A stretch of 50,374 bases of DNA from Dawidia cretensis (GCF_018598175.1 NZ_JAHESE010000041.1:1-50374); one strand, 5' to 3'. Counted from the first letter of the stretch, positions 9,145-17,795 are shown. Program-made: numbers and translations. The notes: generated from the letters alone by a model not told the origin.

Positions 9145-9921
9145 TTAAAAGTTATTCGGGTAGATGTCCCACTGGAATATGTCGCGCAGTACCCGTAGCT
9201 CCGCCTTTGACCGGGGAGTGAGTGGTGCGATCAATTCATAGGTAGCTTGTAAGCCAATGTAGAGCCCGCCGTAATCGATCCGGTTATTTGTTGCCGACCG
9301 GTATGCCTGGTGAATAAGATCCTGAAAGCCTTTTTCGGAATACCGCGAGTTGTCGAGGATGTTAACCAGTGTAAGCGGTGCATTCGCGGAGAACAGCATG
9401 TTCTGGACATCGGTCCTGCTGACATCGATGAAGGCGATGAAAGGATTCTGCCTGAAATCGAGGATGCGTGGCGTGGACACATTGTGCATAGAGAAGTTCT
9501 GCAAGGAAGGCAGATGCTCAAGATTGATCTCCCGCGTGGGACCGTCCTCGTAAAAACTGAGGACACCGATGTTTCCAAGATCGCCTACAATACGCACGGC
9601 ATACTCACCGGTGGCTGCGTAGCTATGTGAGATGCCTTCCATCGGCTCGCCGTTGATCACTTCCTGCGTGCCGTCGCCCCAATCAATAGAAAGCTGTGTG
9701 AAGGGTCCGTAGGGAAAAAACCGAAAGGGAACTTGTCCGCCACGTAAGGCGGTGAACGTAAATTCGGGTGTTACGGCTCCGGCGCGGCCGTGTGCGCCGC
9801 TACGTTCAGTAAGGGGTGCGTTGTCCTGTGCCGTTTCCGGCTGTACTTCTTCCTGGCAGCCCAACAACAGGATCGTAAACATAAACATGCAAAAAGAAAG
9901 GAACCAACTATTTTTTTTCAT
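9145..9921 (-). CDS. Array member 5: shortest lipoprotein (C-D form)
   Basis: 258 residues. Signal ends LLLGC (Cys22), then QEEVQPE. It lacks both domain A and domain B: a ~30-residue low-complexity linker leads straight to FTFTALRGG and a PKD-like module with DWGDG at 80-84, then HSYAATGEYAVRIVGDL and LRR-like segments (LDFRQNPFIAFIDVSRTDV), ending WDIYPNNF. Its PKD module is the most canonical of the family, so the C-D pair can fold as a unit. It is the first gene of the unit 5-4-3-2 and the only one with a long upstream non-coding region, so it probably carries the promoter. Either a minimal ancestral form or a deletion product. Confidence 0.85.
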   Translation of the reverse strand: MKKNSWFLSFCMFMFTILLLGCQEEVQPETAQDNAPLTERSGAHGRAGAVTPEFTFTALRGGQVPFRFFPYGPFTQLSIDWGDGTQEVINGEPMEGISHSYAATGEYAVRIVGDLGNIGVLSFYEDGPTREINLEHLPSLQNFSMHNVSTPRILDFRQNPFIAFIDVSRTDVQNMLFSANAPLTLVNILDNSRYSEKGFQDLIHQAYRSATNNRIDYGGLYIGLQATYELIAPLTPRSKAELRVLRDIFQWDIYPNNF

Positions 9922-9961
9922 AACATACTAAGAGGGTAATTTTTAAAAAATATAGAACACT

Positions 9962-9982
9962 CACGCGCGTATTTCGCGCGTG
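9962..9982 (-). promoter_or_regulatory. GC-rich hairpin upstream of member 5
   Basis: Perfect inverted repeat CACGCGCG / CGCGCGTG with a 5-base loop, 41 bases before the member 5 start codon. On the minus strand an A/T-rich tract follows. It could be a leader hairpin in the mRNA or the stem of a weak terminator. Confidence 0.4.
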
Positions 9983-10032
9983 CCAAAAGGACTAGCATGA
10001 GAAAAGAGCATGCAGTAGCCGTCACAGCACAT

Positions 10033-10048
10033 TGTGTGTGTGTGTGTG
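10033..10048. repeat. (TG)8 dinucleotide tract
   Basis: Eight uninterrupted TG units, about 112 bases upstream of the member 5 start. Short dinucleotide tracts can change length by slippage. If it lies within the promoter spacer or leader of the 5-2 unit it could affect expression. No such effect is shown here. Confidence 0.7.
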
Positions 10049-10447
10049 CTGCTTGCCCTTTTATGGCAAATAGGTAATCTGTTTACAGACCCTGCGGAGA
10101 AATTCGGTGTAGGACAGGGTCCTCTTCCGGCGTTAGGAAGGCCTTGGCGGGTGAAACAAGATTAAGATGCCGACTATAGCTTTTCATATTATAGGGGATT
10201 AAAGTATTATCGATTGCTGCTATTACGCATCGAAGGAAGAGAGACGCTATGGCATATCTATATACTGCTATTTCCTCCTATGAGGAAGCGTTTCTACAAC
10301 CAGTCTATATGCGAGAGACTCCCGGGAAGATCTATCAACGTTCTTACACTTCAACACTTTCTTGCTGGCATCTCAACGGGAGTATGTAAATGTATCACTA
10401 ATTGCCGTCAATTGTTAACCCGGCTAAAGAAAAAATATTTAGGAAAT

Positions 10448-10496
10448 GTAATGGAAGGCCCCGCCCCCATGGATGTGGGGTGGAGCCTTCCATTAC
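10448..10496 (-). terminator. Strong hairpin ending the member 12-6 transcription unit
   Basis: Perfect 12-base arms (GTAATGGAAGGC 10448-10459, GCCTTCCATTAC 10485-10496) enclose a second G/C stem. On the minus strand it is followed by an A/T-rich stretch with a six-T run. It lies 108 bases beyond the end of member 6, after the paralog scrap, which suggests it was originally the terminator of the lost gene. Confidence 0.65.
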
Positions 10497-10523
10497 GTAC
10501 ATCATATACGTTGTAACAATACC

Positions 10524-10553
10524 TTAAAATTCCAGTGGCCATATTTTCCAACC
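10524..10553 (-). pseudogene. C-terminal scrap of a lost array paralog
   Basis: Read on the minus strand these thirty bases encode GWKIWPLEF and a stop, matching the closing residues of members 6 and 7 (GWFIWPYEF, EWFIWPYEF) at seven or more of nine positions. It sits immediately beyond the member 6 stop codon. Codons just upstream give no convincing continuation in the same frame; a one-frame shift restores a DRL-like piece that could fit the LRD motif. Best explained as the tail left when a paralog was deleted or recombined away. Confidence 0.6.
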
Positions 10554-10604
10554 GATCACTAAAGAGAACATCGAAGTGGCGCAGCCCTGGATTATACCGG
10601 CGCG

Positions 10605-12014
10605 CTAAAATTCATATGGCCAAATGAACCATCCATACCAGTCGCGTAGCTCACGTAGCATCGCCAGGGACTCTTCCGTCACGGGCGCCGGAAATCCGCC
10701 ACTGCCACCGGGGATTAAACTGAGATACAGGGACCCCGTATATCCACGTTCAATTTGCCCCAGATAAGCAGCGCGTATGGCGGCATTCAACGTAGACTCG
10801 GAAAATCCTTCATTGCCGACCACGTCTACATGACTCAGTCGCGCACCTTCCGGCAAATCGAACGAGCGGACATCACTATAGGGCAATGAAATCTCTTCGA
10901 TCAGGGGATTGTGTCTGAAATCCATATATGCCGGCGATTGTGTCTCTACTGCCGCAAACATTCGAAGGTTAGGCAGGTTTACCAGGGAGATTTCCGTGGT
11001 GGCTCCATAGCCGTAGTACGATTTCAATTCCGTGATACTCTCCAGATTGCCATAGATGCTGACAAAGTGCAGCAAATGACCATCTTCATAGACATGCTCC
11101 TGGATTCCGATGGGTTCCACCACGCCATCGCCCCAATCAATCATCAGGTCTGCGTCACCAACCAGCTCAAAAATATAGGTATAACCGCCGTGATGCACCG
11201 AGGTGAATGTCAATGCGGGTGTGAGTGTTACCGAAAGCGGCGCACCGTCCAATGTCGCCAGCAGCTCGCTCAGCACAAATGTCTGGGTATAGCGACGGTA
11301 AGAAGGCTGCGTCAACGACAAGGTATAGGTCCGCGAGGGATCGCCGAAAAAAGCAATATACTGCGTACCCGCAGACAGCGTTTGTTTATAGACTGTATCG
11401 ATGCCATCGAGTATACACGCGCGCACCGGCGAGAACACGAGGGCATGGGCGCTGTCATGCGCAAACACCGAGAGTCTGAAGTACGGAAAGGGTGCGACAT
11501 CGACGCGAAAGGTAACATAGCCAAACTCCCCGGCACTGTGCTCGCCGACGGCCAGTACCTGTACATCCAGGCCCGTGACGGCATTTTCCGTGACGGAAAA
11601 TGATACCGGTAGCGGATTTGCTACCCAGCGTGCCAATGGCGAGTCTTGTTTCGGCGTGGCATACAAGGTATTACCGGCGGTATCTGCTATCAGGAAGTCT
11701 TTCAGCGTGTACTCTCCGGGCGGCAACAGCAGCGGCTCGCTGACATATTCACTCCCCAGTGTAATTAAGGTGATCTGTTTCAATGTATATACATCGTGAC
11801 CACCCGCATCTGCGATCGTAACGTACAACGATACACCGGCAGGCAGGGTGCCCCCCACCCGACCGTGATTGGCATTGGCCACGGCACGGGCATCGATTGT
11901 AAAACGTACATTTCCAGGCTGCGTCGGACCTTGCGCCTCGTCCTGGCAGCCTGTAACGAGGGCAGCCAGGGCGAGTAACATGACAAACGAAATCCAATGA
12001 TTGCTTTTTTTCAT
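10605..12014 (-). CDS. Array member 6: four-module lipoprotein
   Basis: 469 residues from the ATG at 12014; a longer open frame exists upstream but only this start gives a signal peptide (lipid Cys23 in VTGC, then QDEAQGP). Domain A differs from the consensus: YATPKQDSPLARWVANPLP instead of the usual PKEGS/WVDDPLP. Domain B has DGIDTVYKQTLSAGTQYIAF, the PKD-like core DWGDG is at 293-297, and the LRR-like part has DFRHNPLIEEISLPYSDVRSF. It ends WFIWPYEF. Very close to member 7 along its whole length, so the pair is a recent duplication. Last intact gene of the 12-6 unit. Confidence 0.87.
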   Translation of the reverse strand: MKKSNHWISFVMLLALAALVTGCQDEAQGPTQPGNVRFTIDARAVANANHGRVGGTLPAGVSLYVTIADAGGHDVYTLKQITLITLGSEYVSEPLLLPPGEYTLKDFLIADTAGNTLYATPKQDSPLARWVANPLPVSFSVTENAVTGLDVQVLAVGEHSAGEFGYVTFRVDVAPFPYFRLSVFAHDSAHALVFSPVRACILDGIDTVYKQTLSAGTQYIAFFGDPSRTYTLSLTQPSYRRYTQTFVLSELLATLDGAPLSVTLTPALTFTSVHHGGYTYIFELVGDADLMIDWGDGVVEPIGIQEHVYEDGHLLHFVSIYGNLESITELKSYYGYGATTEISLVNLPNLRMFAAVETQSPAYMDFRHNPLIEEISLPYSDVRSFDLPEGARLSHVDVVGNEGFSESTLNAAIRAAYLGQIERGYTGSLYLSLIPGGSGGFPAPVTEESLAMLRELRDWYGWFIWPYEF

Positions 12015-12067
12015 ACGATATGGGTTTAGTGTGAAAATGGTTATTGGAGAAACGTTATGCCCGCGCG

Positions 12068-13483
12068 CTAAAATTCGTATGGCCAAATAAACCATTCATG
12101 CACGTCCCGTAGTTCACGCAGCATCGCCAGTGACTCTTCGGTAACGGGGCCCACAAATCCCCCGGTCCCGTCGGACATCACACTGAAGTATAGATAGCCC
12201 TCGTATCCATACGTCATTTGTCCTCGGTAGGCAGCACGAATGGCAGCGCTCAGCGATGCTTCCGACGTCCCCGCGTTGCCGACCAGGCCGACAATACTCA
12301 GCCGCGCATCTTCCGGCAGATCGAACGAGCGGATATCACTATGGGGAAATGAAAGCAAGCTGATCCTTGGGTTGTGTCTGAAATCCACGTATACGGGCGA
12401 TCGTGTCTCTTCTGCCGCGAAGATCAGAAGATTGGGCAGGTTCACCAGCGAAATTTCCGTCGTGGCCCCATACCCGTACGATTCCAGTGCCGTAATACTC
12501 TCCAGGTCACCATAAATACTGACAAAATGCAGCATCTGATTATCGGTGTAATAATGCACAACGGATCCGGACATGGTGGTCATCATCGGCTCCACAACAC
12601 CATCACCCCAGTCGATCGCGAGGTCTGCCACATTGCCCTCCAGCCGGAAAGTATAGAAGTAAGTACCATAGGCGGTGAACGTCAACGCAGGCGTAAGTGT
12701 CGCCGAAAGCGGCGCGCCGTCAAGCGCCTCCAGCAGTTCGCCCAGCACAAACGTCTGGCTATGCTGGCGATACGAAGGCTGCGTCAGCGACAAGGTATAC
12801 GTCCGGGAAGGATCGCCGACAAAAGCAATATCCTGCGTACCCGCCGGGAGCGACTGTTTATAGATTGTATCCGTTCCATCCAGTATACAGACGCGCACCG
12901 GTAAGAACACCAGGGCATTAGTGCTGTCGTAGGCAAACACCGAAAGCCTGAAGTATGGAAAGGGCGCGACATCGACATGGAAGGTAACATAGCCAAATTC
13001 ATCGGCGCTGTATTCACCAATGGCCAGCACCTGCACATCCAGCCCCGTAATAGCGTCTTCGCCTACCGAGAATGACGCCGGCAAGGGATCGGTAATCCAC
13101 GCGGCCAACGGCGAGCCTTCTTTGGGCGTGGCATAGAGGGTGTTACCGGCAGCGTCCGTAACCAGGAATTCTGTCAGTGTATACGCGCCGGGCGCCAGCA
13201 GCAGCGGCTCGCTGACATACTCGCCGGCCAGGGCAAGCAAATTGATCTGCTTCAGTGTATATACATCGTGGCCACCGGCATCCGCGATCGTTACATATAC
13301 CGATGCACCGGCTGGCACGACCGCTCCGATCCGGCCGTGACTGGCATCCGCCACCGCACGGGCATCGATGGTAAAGCGTACATTTCCCGGCGTGACCGGG
13401 CCTTGTGCTTCATCGCGACATCCCGAAACCAGGACCGTCAGTATAAAAAGCACCACGAACGAAATCCAACTATTGTTTTTCAT
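12068..13483 (-). CDS. Array member 7: four-module lipoprotein
   Basis: 471 residues from the ATG at 13483, which is the only start giving a lipoprotein signal (Cys22 in LVSGC, then RDEAQGP). Shares with member 6 the VRFTIDARAVA opening, ADAGGHDVYTLKQI, SRTYTLSLTQPSYR and the EISLVNLPNL strand. Domain A is closer to consensus (YATPKEGSPLAAWITDPLP). DWGDG lies at 291-295. After it the PKD loop is longer than in member 6 (MMTTMSGSVVHYY). Ends WFIWPYEF. Divergence between 6 and 7 is concentrated in this loop and in the LRR-like part. Confidence 0.87.
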   Translation of the reverse strand: MKNNSWISFVVLFILTVLVSGCRDEAQGPVTPGNVRFTIDARAVADASHGRIGAVVPAGASVYVTIADAGGHDVYTLKQINLLALAGEYVSEPLLLAPGAYTLTEFLVTDAAGNTLYATPKEGSPLAAWITDPLPASFSVGEDAITGLDVQVLAIGEYSADEFGYVTFHVDVAPFPYFRLSVFAYDSTNALVFLPVRVCILDGTDTIYKQSLPAGTQDIAFVGDPSRTYTLSLTQPSYRQHSQTFVLGELLEALDGAPLSATLTPALTFTAYGTYFYTFRLEGNVADLAIDWGDGVVEPMMTTMSGSVVHYYTDNQMLHFVSIYGDLESITALESYGYGATTEISLVNLPNLLIFAAEETRSPVYVDFRHNPRISLLSFPHSDIRSFDLPEDARLSIVGLVGNAGTSEASLSAAIRAAYRGQMTYGYEGYLYFSVMSDGTGGFVGPVTEESLAMLRELRDVHEWFIWPYEF

Positions 13484-13523
13484 TTGAACTAGATTAGGGT
13501 TGACACGTGCGATCGGTATCCTG

Positions 13524-14921
13524 CTAAAAATTGACAGGGTCAATGTACCAATCATAATAATCGCGCAAGATGCGAAGCTCGTCCATCGCCTCGGGCGACG
13601 GCGGGCCAATGAACGTCGTCATGGAGACCGGAAAGCTGTGCGCCACGAACGCGCCATGTATGTGATTATAGTGCACGGCAGTGGTATATAAATGATGGAT
13701 CATGGCATTGAGCGACGGTACCGAAAAATCAAAATTGCCGAATATCGAAACCTCGCGTACTTTCGGATTATGCGACAGGTCCAGCTCCACAATGTCACTG
13801 ACGGCAACTTCAATACGTTCCAGGGCGGGGTTGTGCGAGAAATCTACCGTGGGCGGCGTGTGCGCAAAGGTCGCTACGAAGTCTTTTAGTCCGGTCAGAT
13901 ATTCCAGCGAGATCTCGGAGGTGCTGCCGAGGTCGTAAACAAACGCCACCCGTTCGATTTTATTCAACGTGGCGCCGGAGATGCTAACGAAGTGGCTTAC
14001 CCGGCTCTCATAGACATGTTCCGGATCGCCCTCGCTTGCGTGCTGGGTAATGATCTCTTGCGTGCCGTCGCCCCAATCTATATACAGGGTGTCGATATCG
14101 CCTTGCAATTGGAAGCTAACTTCGTGGTACGTTAACCGGAAGGTAAAGGCGGGCTCCAGCCAGACGGTATGCGGCCCTCCGGCCAGCGAGGCTAGCAAAT
14201 CACCCAGGATAAATGTCTCCGTGTACTTTTTATACGACGCCTGGATCACGACCAGCGTATAGGTGCGGGTCAGGTCGCCGTCAAACAGGATGGCCTCGGG
14301 CGCCGCACTGACGTGCTGACGATAGATGGTGTCCGCACCGTCGAGAATGTATACCTGTGCCGGTGAAAAGATGAAGCCCGTGGGGGTTGGTTTAAATACC
14401 GCCAGCCGGAACGACGTTCCGGGTACGATGCCTACCTGGAACGTGAGATAGCCGAACGCCGCCGGTGGATACGCACTCGTTGACACCACCTGTACGCTCA
14501 ATCCGGTAATGGCATTGTCGTTCACGCCAAAGGCCAGCGGCAACGGGTCGTCCACCCACCCGGCCATATCCGAGCCTTCTTTGGGTGTGGCATAAATCAC
14601 CTCATCGGCCACATTGACGACCAGGAAGTCAGTCAGATCGTAATGACCCGGCGGCAGCGACAGGGGCTCGCTGATATACGCGTCGCCCATCTTCAGCAAC
14701 GTGACATGCTCCAGGGTATATACATCGCCACCACCTGCCTCCTGAATGCTGACATAGAGGGAAGCGCCTTCGGGTAGCGATGCGGATATGCGCCCGCGGG
14801 GATCGGTGGCGGGATTGATCGTAAAGCGAACGTTACCAGGTTTGGTCGGCTGCTGCTCATCGCTACATCCCGACACGAATGCCACCAGTATAAAATATAG
14901 AAGCCAGTATTTTGTTTTCAT
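13524..14921 (-). CDS. Array member 8: four-module lipoprotein
   Basis: 465 residues. Short signal ending FVSGC (Cys19), then SDEQQPT. Domain A YATPKEGSDMAGWVDDPLP; domain B DGADTIYRQHVSAAPEAILF; DWGDG at 282-286. The LRR-like part contains two successive units with N-P turns (DFSHNPALERIEVAVSDIVE, then LDLSHNPKVREVSIFG), like members 9-12, while its C-terminal end (WYIDPVNF) is like members 1-7. It thus bridges the two halves of the array and may be either intermediate or recombinant. Gaps of 40 and 42 bases to its neighbours. Confidence 0.87.
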   Translation of the reverse strand: MKTKYWLLYFILVAFVSGCSDEQQPTKPGNVRFTINPATDPRGRISASLPEGASLYVSIQEAGGGDVYTLEHVTLLKMGDAYISEPLSLPPGHYDLTDFLVVNVADEVIYATPKEGSDMAGWVDDPLPLAFGVNDNAITGLSVQVVSTSAYPPAAFGYLTFQVGIVPGTSFRLAVFKPTPTGFIFSPAQVYILDGADTIYRQHVSAAPEAILFDGDLTRTYTLVVIQASYKKYTETFILGDLLASLAGGPHTVWLEPAFTFRLTYHEVSFQLQGDIDTLYIDWGDGTQEIITQHASEGDPEHVYESRVSHFVSISGATLNKIERVAFVYDLGSTSEISLEYLTGLKDFVATFAHTPPTVDFSHNPALERIEVAVSDIVELDLSHNPKVREVSIFGNFDFSVPSLNAMIHHLYTTAVHYNHIHGAFVAHSFPVSMTTFIGPPSPEAMDELRILRDYYDWYIDPVNF

Positions 14922-14963
14922 GTATGACTCGTTATAAAGTTGTTCGTTATTAACACGGAATAC

Positions 14964-16358
14964 CTATTGGTATATAATCCAGCCAAGCTCGCCCATATGG
15001 CCCAGCAGGTCCATGGCCTCGGGAGAAGGCGGTCCGAGAAGCCCTCCACGGCGATCCACCATTAAATTCAGCTCGCCCTGGTAGATCTGTTGCTCAAACG
15101 CATGGTCGTGTAGATTCTGAATCATTTGATTCAACACCGGTACAGGGATATCAACACTACCTTCCAGAACCAATTCTCTGATCAAAGGATTGTGAGAGAT
15201 GTCAAAGTACCGTATGTCGGAGTACGATAGATTTAGAGCCTCCAGCTTAGGGTTGTGCGAAAGGTCGACCGAATCGGCTTCCTTTACATTTGAGATTCCG
15301 AAACGTCGTAACGCAGGCAAGGCGCGCAGGGCGAAGTTGTCGACTGAAGTATAGATGAAACTCAATCTATCCACAGCGGTAAGGTCACCCACCAGGCTTA
15401 CATGATACCTCCCTGGCTGTGCATAGGTATGCTGTGGCGAATAGCTTATGTTGTCGCTATTGGGTCTTATTGCCTCTTCGGTGCCGTCACCCCAGTTTAC
15501 GATAAACGGCTGTGTGGTCGCGCCGCTTGCGCTCATCTGAAACTGGAAGTATGGCAAATCATAGAATGCCGTAAACGTCAGCGCATCCTCCAACGTCACC
15601 TGTAGCGGCGCGCCATTCAGCTCGGCGAGAAGATCCGCCAGCACGAACGTGCGCGTATAGGTTTTGTATGACTCTTTCATCAGTACGAGCGTGTACGTCG
15701 ATGCCATATCGCCGGCAAACGCGATGTCGTTGATGCTGGCCGGCAGGTAACGTTGAAGCAACGTGTCACCCTCGGACACCAGGTAGGCTTGTACCCGCGC
15801 GAACTCCGGACGGGTGCTTCCCGCGCGGAACACCGAGAGTTTAAAATACGGAACGTGCACTACTTCCACCGTAAAGGTGACAAAGCCGAACTGGCCTGGT
15901 TGATAGGGATCGGTCGGCAGCACTTGCACATCGACACGGGCAATGGCATCATCGCTCACGGTAAACGCCTGCGGCAGCGGATCGTCCACCCAACTGGCCA
16001 TTTCAGAACCTTCTTTGGGTGTGGCATACACGACGTTGCCGTCGCTATCGGCCACCAGAAAATCGGTAAGCTCATAGTCACCGCCCGACAGGGCCAGCGG
16101 CTCGCTGATATACTCGCCGCCCAACGTGAGCAATCGCACCGGCTCCAGATTGTATACTTCTTCGCCGCCAGCGTACCGGATGCTGACGTGTAGCGAGGCG
16201 CCTTCCGGAAGCGACGTTGCCTGGCGCCCCTGACTGTCGGACACTCTCGGGTTCAATGTAAAGCGAATAACACCCGGTTTCACAACGGCGTCTTCGCGGC
16301 AGCCTGCTGGGAAGAGCGCTAACAGTAATACGGTTACTAACCAATTTGTATTTTTCAT
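14964..16358 (-). CDS. Array member 9: four-module lipoprotein
   Basis: 464 residues. Lipid cysteine 20 in FPAGC, then REDAVVK. Domain A YATPKEGSEMASWVDDPLP; domain B SEGDTLLQRYLPASINDIAF. The PKD-like core is NWGDG (288-292), replacing the first Asp. Two LRR-like units (VDLSHNPKLEALNLSYSDIR, YFDISHNPLIRELVL) precede a VLNQMIQNLHDHAFEQQIYQG helix. It ends WIIYQ without the terminal Phe of members 3-8. Shares a 32-base identical block with member 10 (16009-16040 and 17431-17462), a possible recombination site. Confidence 0.87.
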   Translation of the reverse strand: MKNTNWLVTVLLLALFPAGCREDAVVKPGVIRFTLNPRVSDSQGRQATSLPEGASLHVSIRYAGGEEVYNLEPVRLLTLGGEYISEPLALSGGDYELTDFLVADSDGNVVYATPKEGSEMASWVDDPLPQAFTVSDDAIARVDVQVLPTDPYQPGQFGFVTFTVEVVHVPYFKLSVFRAGSTRPEFARVQAYLVSEGDTLLQRYLPASINDIAFAGDMASTYTLVLMKESYKTYTRTFVLADLLAELNGAPLQVTLEDALTFTAFYDLPYFQFQMSASGATTQPFIVNWGDGTEEAIRPNSDNISYSPQHTYAQPGRYHVSLVGDLTAVDRLSFIYTSVDNFALRALPALRRFGISNVKEADSVDLSHNPKLEALNLSYSDIRYFDISHNPLIRELVLEGSVDIPVPVLNQMIQNLHDHAFEQQIYQGELNLMVDRRGGLLGPPSPEAMDLLGHMGELGWIIYQ

Positions 16359-16376
16359 CGTGTAAATTTTGGCAGG

Positions 16377-17786
16377 TTAATTGGGATCAGGGAGGACGTT
16401 CCAGCCGAGGTTGTTTTTCAGATCCCGTAATAATTCTATGGCTTCCGATGAAGGCGGGCCAATGATGCTACTTTCGCCGCCTTCCAGGTTGACATATCCC
16501 TGCTCCAGGGTCAGCTCAAAAGCGTGCTGATGCAGGTCCGCGATCACCTGATCAAGCAGTGCGGTGGAAATGTCATCGGAACCTATTAGCTCCAGCCCGA
16601 TTATTTGTGGATTGTTGCTGATGTCGAAATAGCGCACGTTTGAGTAAAACAAACTGAGCACCTCTAGCTTCGGGTTGTGTGACAGGTCGAGGGAGTCGGC
16701 GCCAAAGTCATATCCCGAACCTGTGCCCAGGCTTCTCAGGTTAGGCAAAGCGTTCAAAAAAATTTGGTCGCTGGCGCCAAAGCCAAATACCAACCCCAGT
16801 CGCCACAAAACGTCCAGGTCACCCGACACGGACACATGATAATCTCCGGAGCCGGGGTAGATGTGATGGAATTCTATATATCCGTTGTCGGCCGTGTATT
16901 CCCCCACAGTGCCGTCGCCCCAGTCGATCGTAAACGAGCTTCCGGGCATACTTTCGGTCCAGAACTGAAAGAAGTCGAACCTGTAAAGCGCCGTAAAGGT
17001 CAGTGCCGGCTGCAACACTACCTGCAACGGTGCGCCATTCAGCTCCGCCACCAAATCTTGCAGCACAAACGTGCGCTGGTATGTTGCAAGCGCATTGCTC
17101 TGGATCACAAGCGTATAGGTCGCCTCAGGGTTACCCGGAAAGCGAATCGGCTGGTTACCCGCGGGCAGGTGGCGATGATACACGGTATCACCCTCCAGGA
17201 GTAAGTATACATATGCTGGCGTAAACACCGGCGCGGTACTATCCGCACGGAAAACGGCCAGTTGAAAGTACGGAAACGGCACAACGTCGATCTTAAAGGT
17301 GACATAGCCAAACTGTTCGGGCAGCTGTGCATCTGTCGGTAGCACCTGTACGTCTACTTGCGCAATGCCGTCATCGCTCACCGCAAAAGCTTGTGGCAGC
17401 GGATCGTCCACCCACGAGGCCAGCGCTGAGCCTTCTTTGGGTGTGGCATACACGACGTTGCCATCACCGTCGGCCACCAGGAAGTCCGTTAGCTCATAAT
17501 TGCCGCCCGGCAATGCCAGGGGTTCGCTGATATACTCGTCGCCGAGCTTCAGCAATCGCACCGGCTCGAGCGAATACACCTCGTCGCCACTCACCCGCCG
17601 AATGCTGACATACAGCGAGGCGCCTTCGGGCAGGGATGTCGCGGTGCGGCCCGTTGTGGCTGACTTCGTCCGCAGGGCAAACCGTACGTTGCCTTCACCC
17701 GGCCGGGCCGGTGCCTGATCGTCGGAACAGTGCTGCCACAGAAGGGAAAGCACAAGGATACCCAAAATTCGAAAGATCTTTTTCAT
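16377..17786 (-). CDS. Array member 10: four-module lipoprotein
   Basis: 469 residues. Signal MKKIFRILGILVLSLLWQHC: the cysteine (20) is preceded by His rather than the usual Gly, Ala or Ser, an atypical lipobox shared only with member 11. The residues after it are SDDQAP. Domain A YATPKEGSALASWVDDPLP; domain B EGDTVYHRHLPAGNQPIRF; DWGDG at 288-292; LRR-like units LDLSHNPKLEVLSLFYSNVR and YFDISNNPQIIGLELIG. Ends WNVLPDPN. Only 18 bases separate it from member 9 and 9 bases from member 11, the tightest spacing in the array. Confidence 0.87.
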   Translation of the reverse strand: MKKIFRILGILVLSLLWQHCSDDQAPARPGEGNVRFALRTKSATTGRTATSLPEGASLYVSIRRVSGDEVYSLEPVRLLKLGDEYISEPLALPGGNYELTDFLVADGDGNVVYATPKEGSALASWVDDPLPQAFAVSDDGIAQVDVQVLPTDAQLPEQFGYVTFKIDVVPFPYFQLAVFRADSTAPVFTPAYVYLLLEGDTVYHRHLPAGNQPIRFPGNPEATYTLVIQSNALATYQRTFVLQDLVAELNGAPLQVVLQPALTFTALYRFDFFQFWTESMPGSSFTIDWGDGTVGEYTADNGYIEFHHIYPGSGDYHVSVSGDLDVLWRLGLVFGFGASDQIFLNALPNLRSLGTGSGYDFGADSLDLSHNPKLEVLSLFYSNVRYFDISNNPQIIGLELIGSDDISTALLDQVIADLHQHAFELTLEQGYVNLEGGESSIIGPPSSEAIELLRDLKNNLGWNVLPDPN

Positions 17787-17795
17787 AGCATATGG

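Larger units (their letters stand above)
9922..10604. other. Long gap splitting the lipoprotein array
   Basis: At ~680 bases this is far longer than the other gaps in the array (9-144 bases). From right to left it holds a C-terminal scrap of a lost paralog (10524-10553), a strong terminator-like hairpin (10448-10496), a ~260-base stretch without recognisable content, the (TG)8 tract, and a GC-rich hairpin before member 5. A plus-strand 100-codon open frame (10214-10516) runs through the hairpin and is not believable as a gene. Confidence 0.6.

Noticed and set aside
10214-10516. 100-codon plus-strand frame in the array gap
   Set aside because: Runs through a strong terminator-like hairpin, no promoter and no recognisable protein features.
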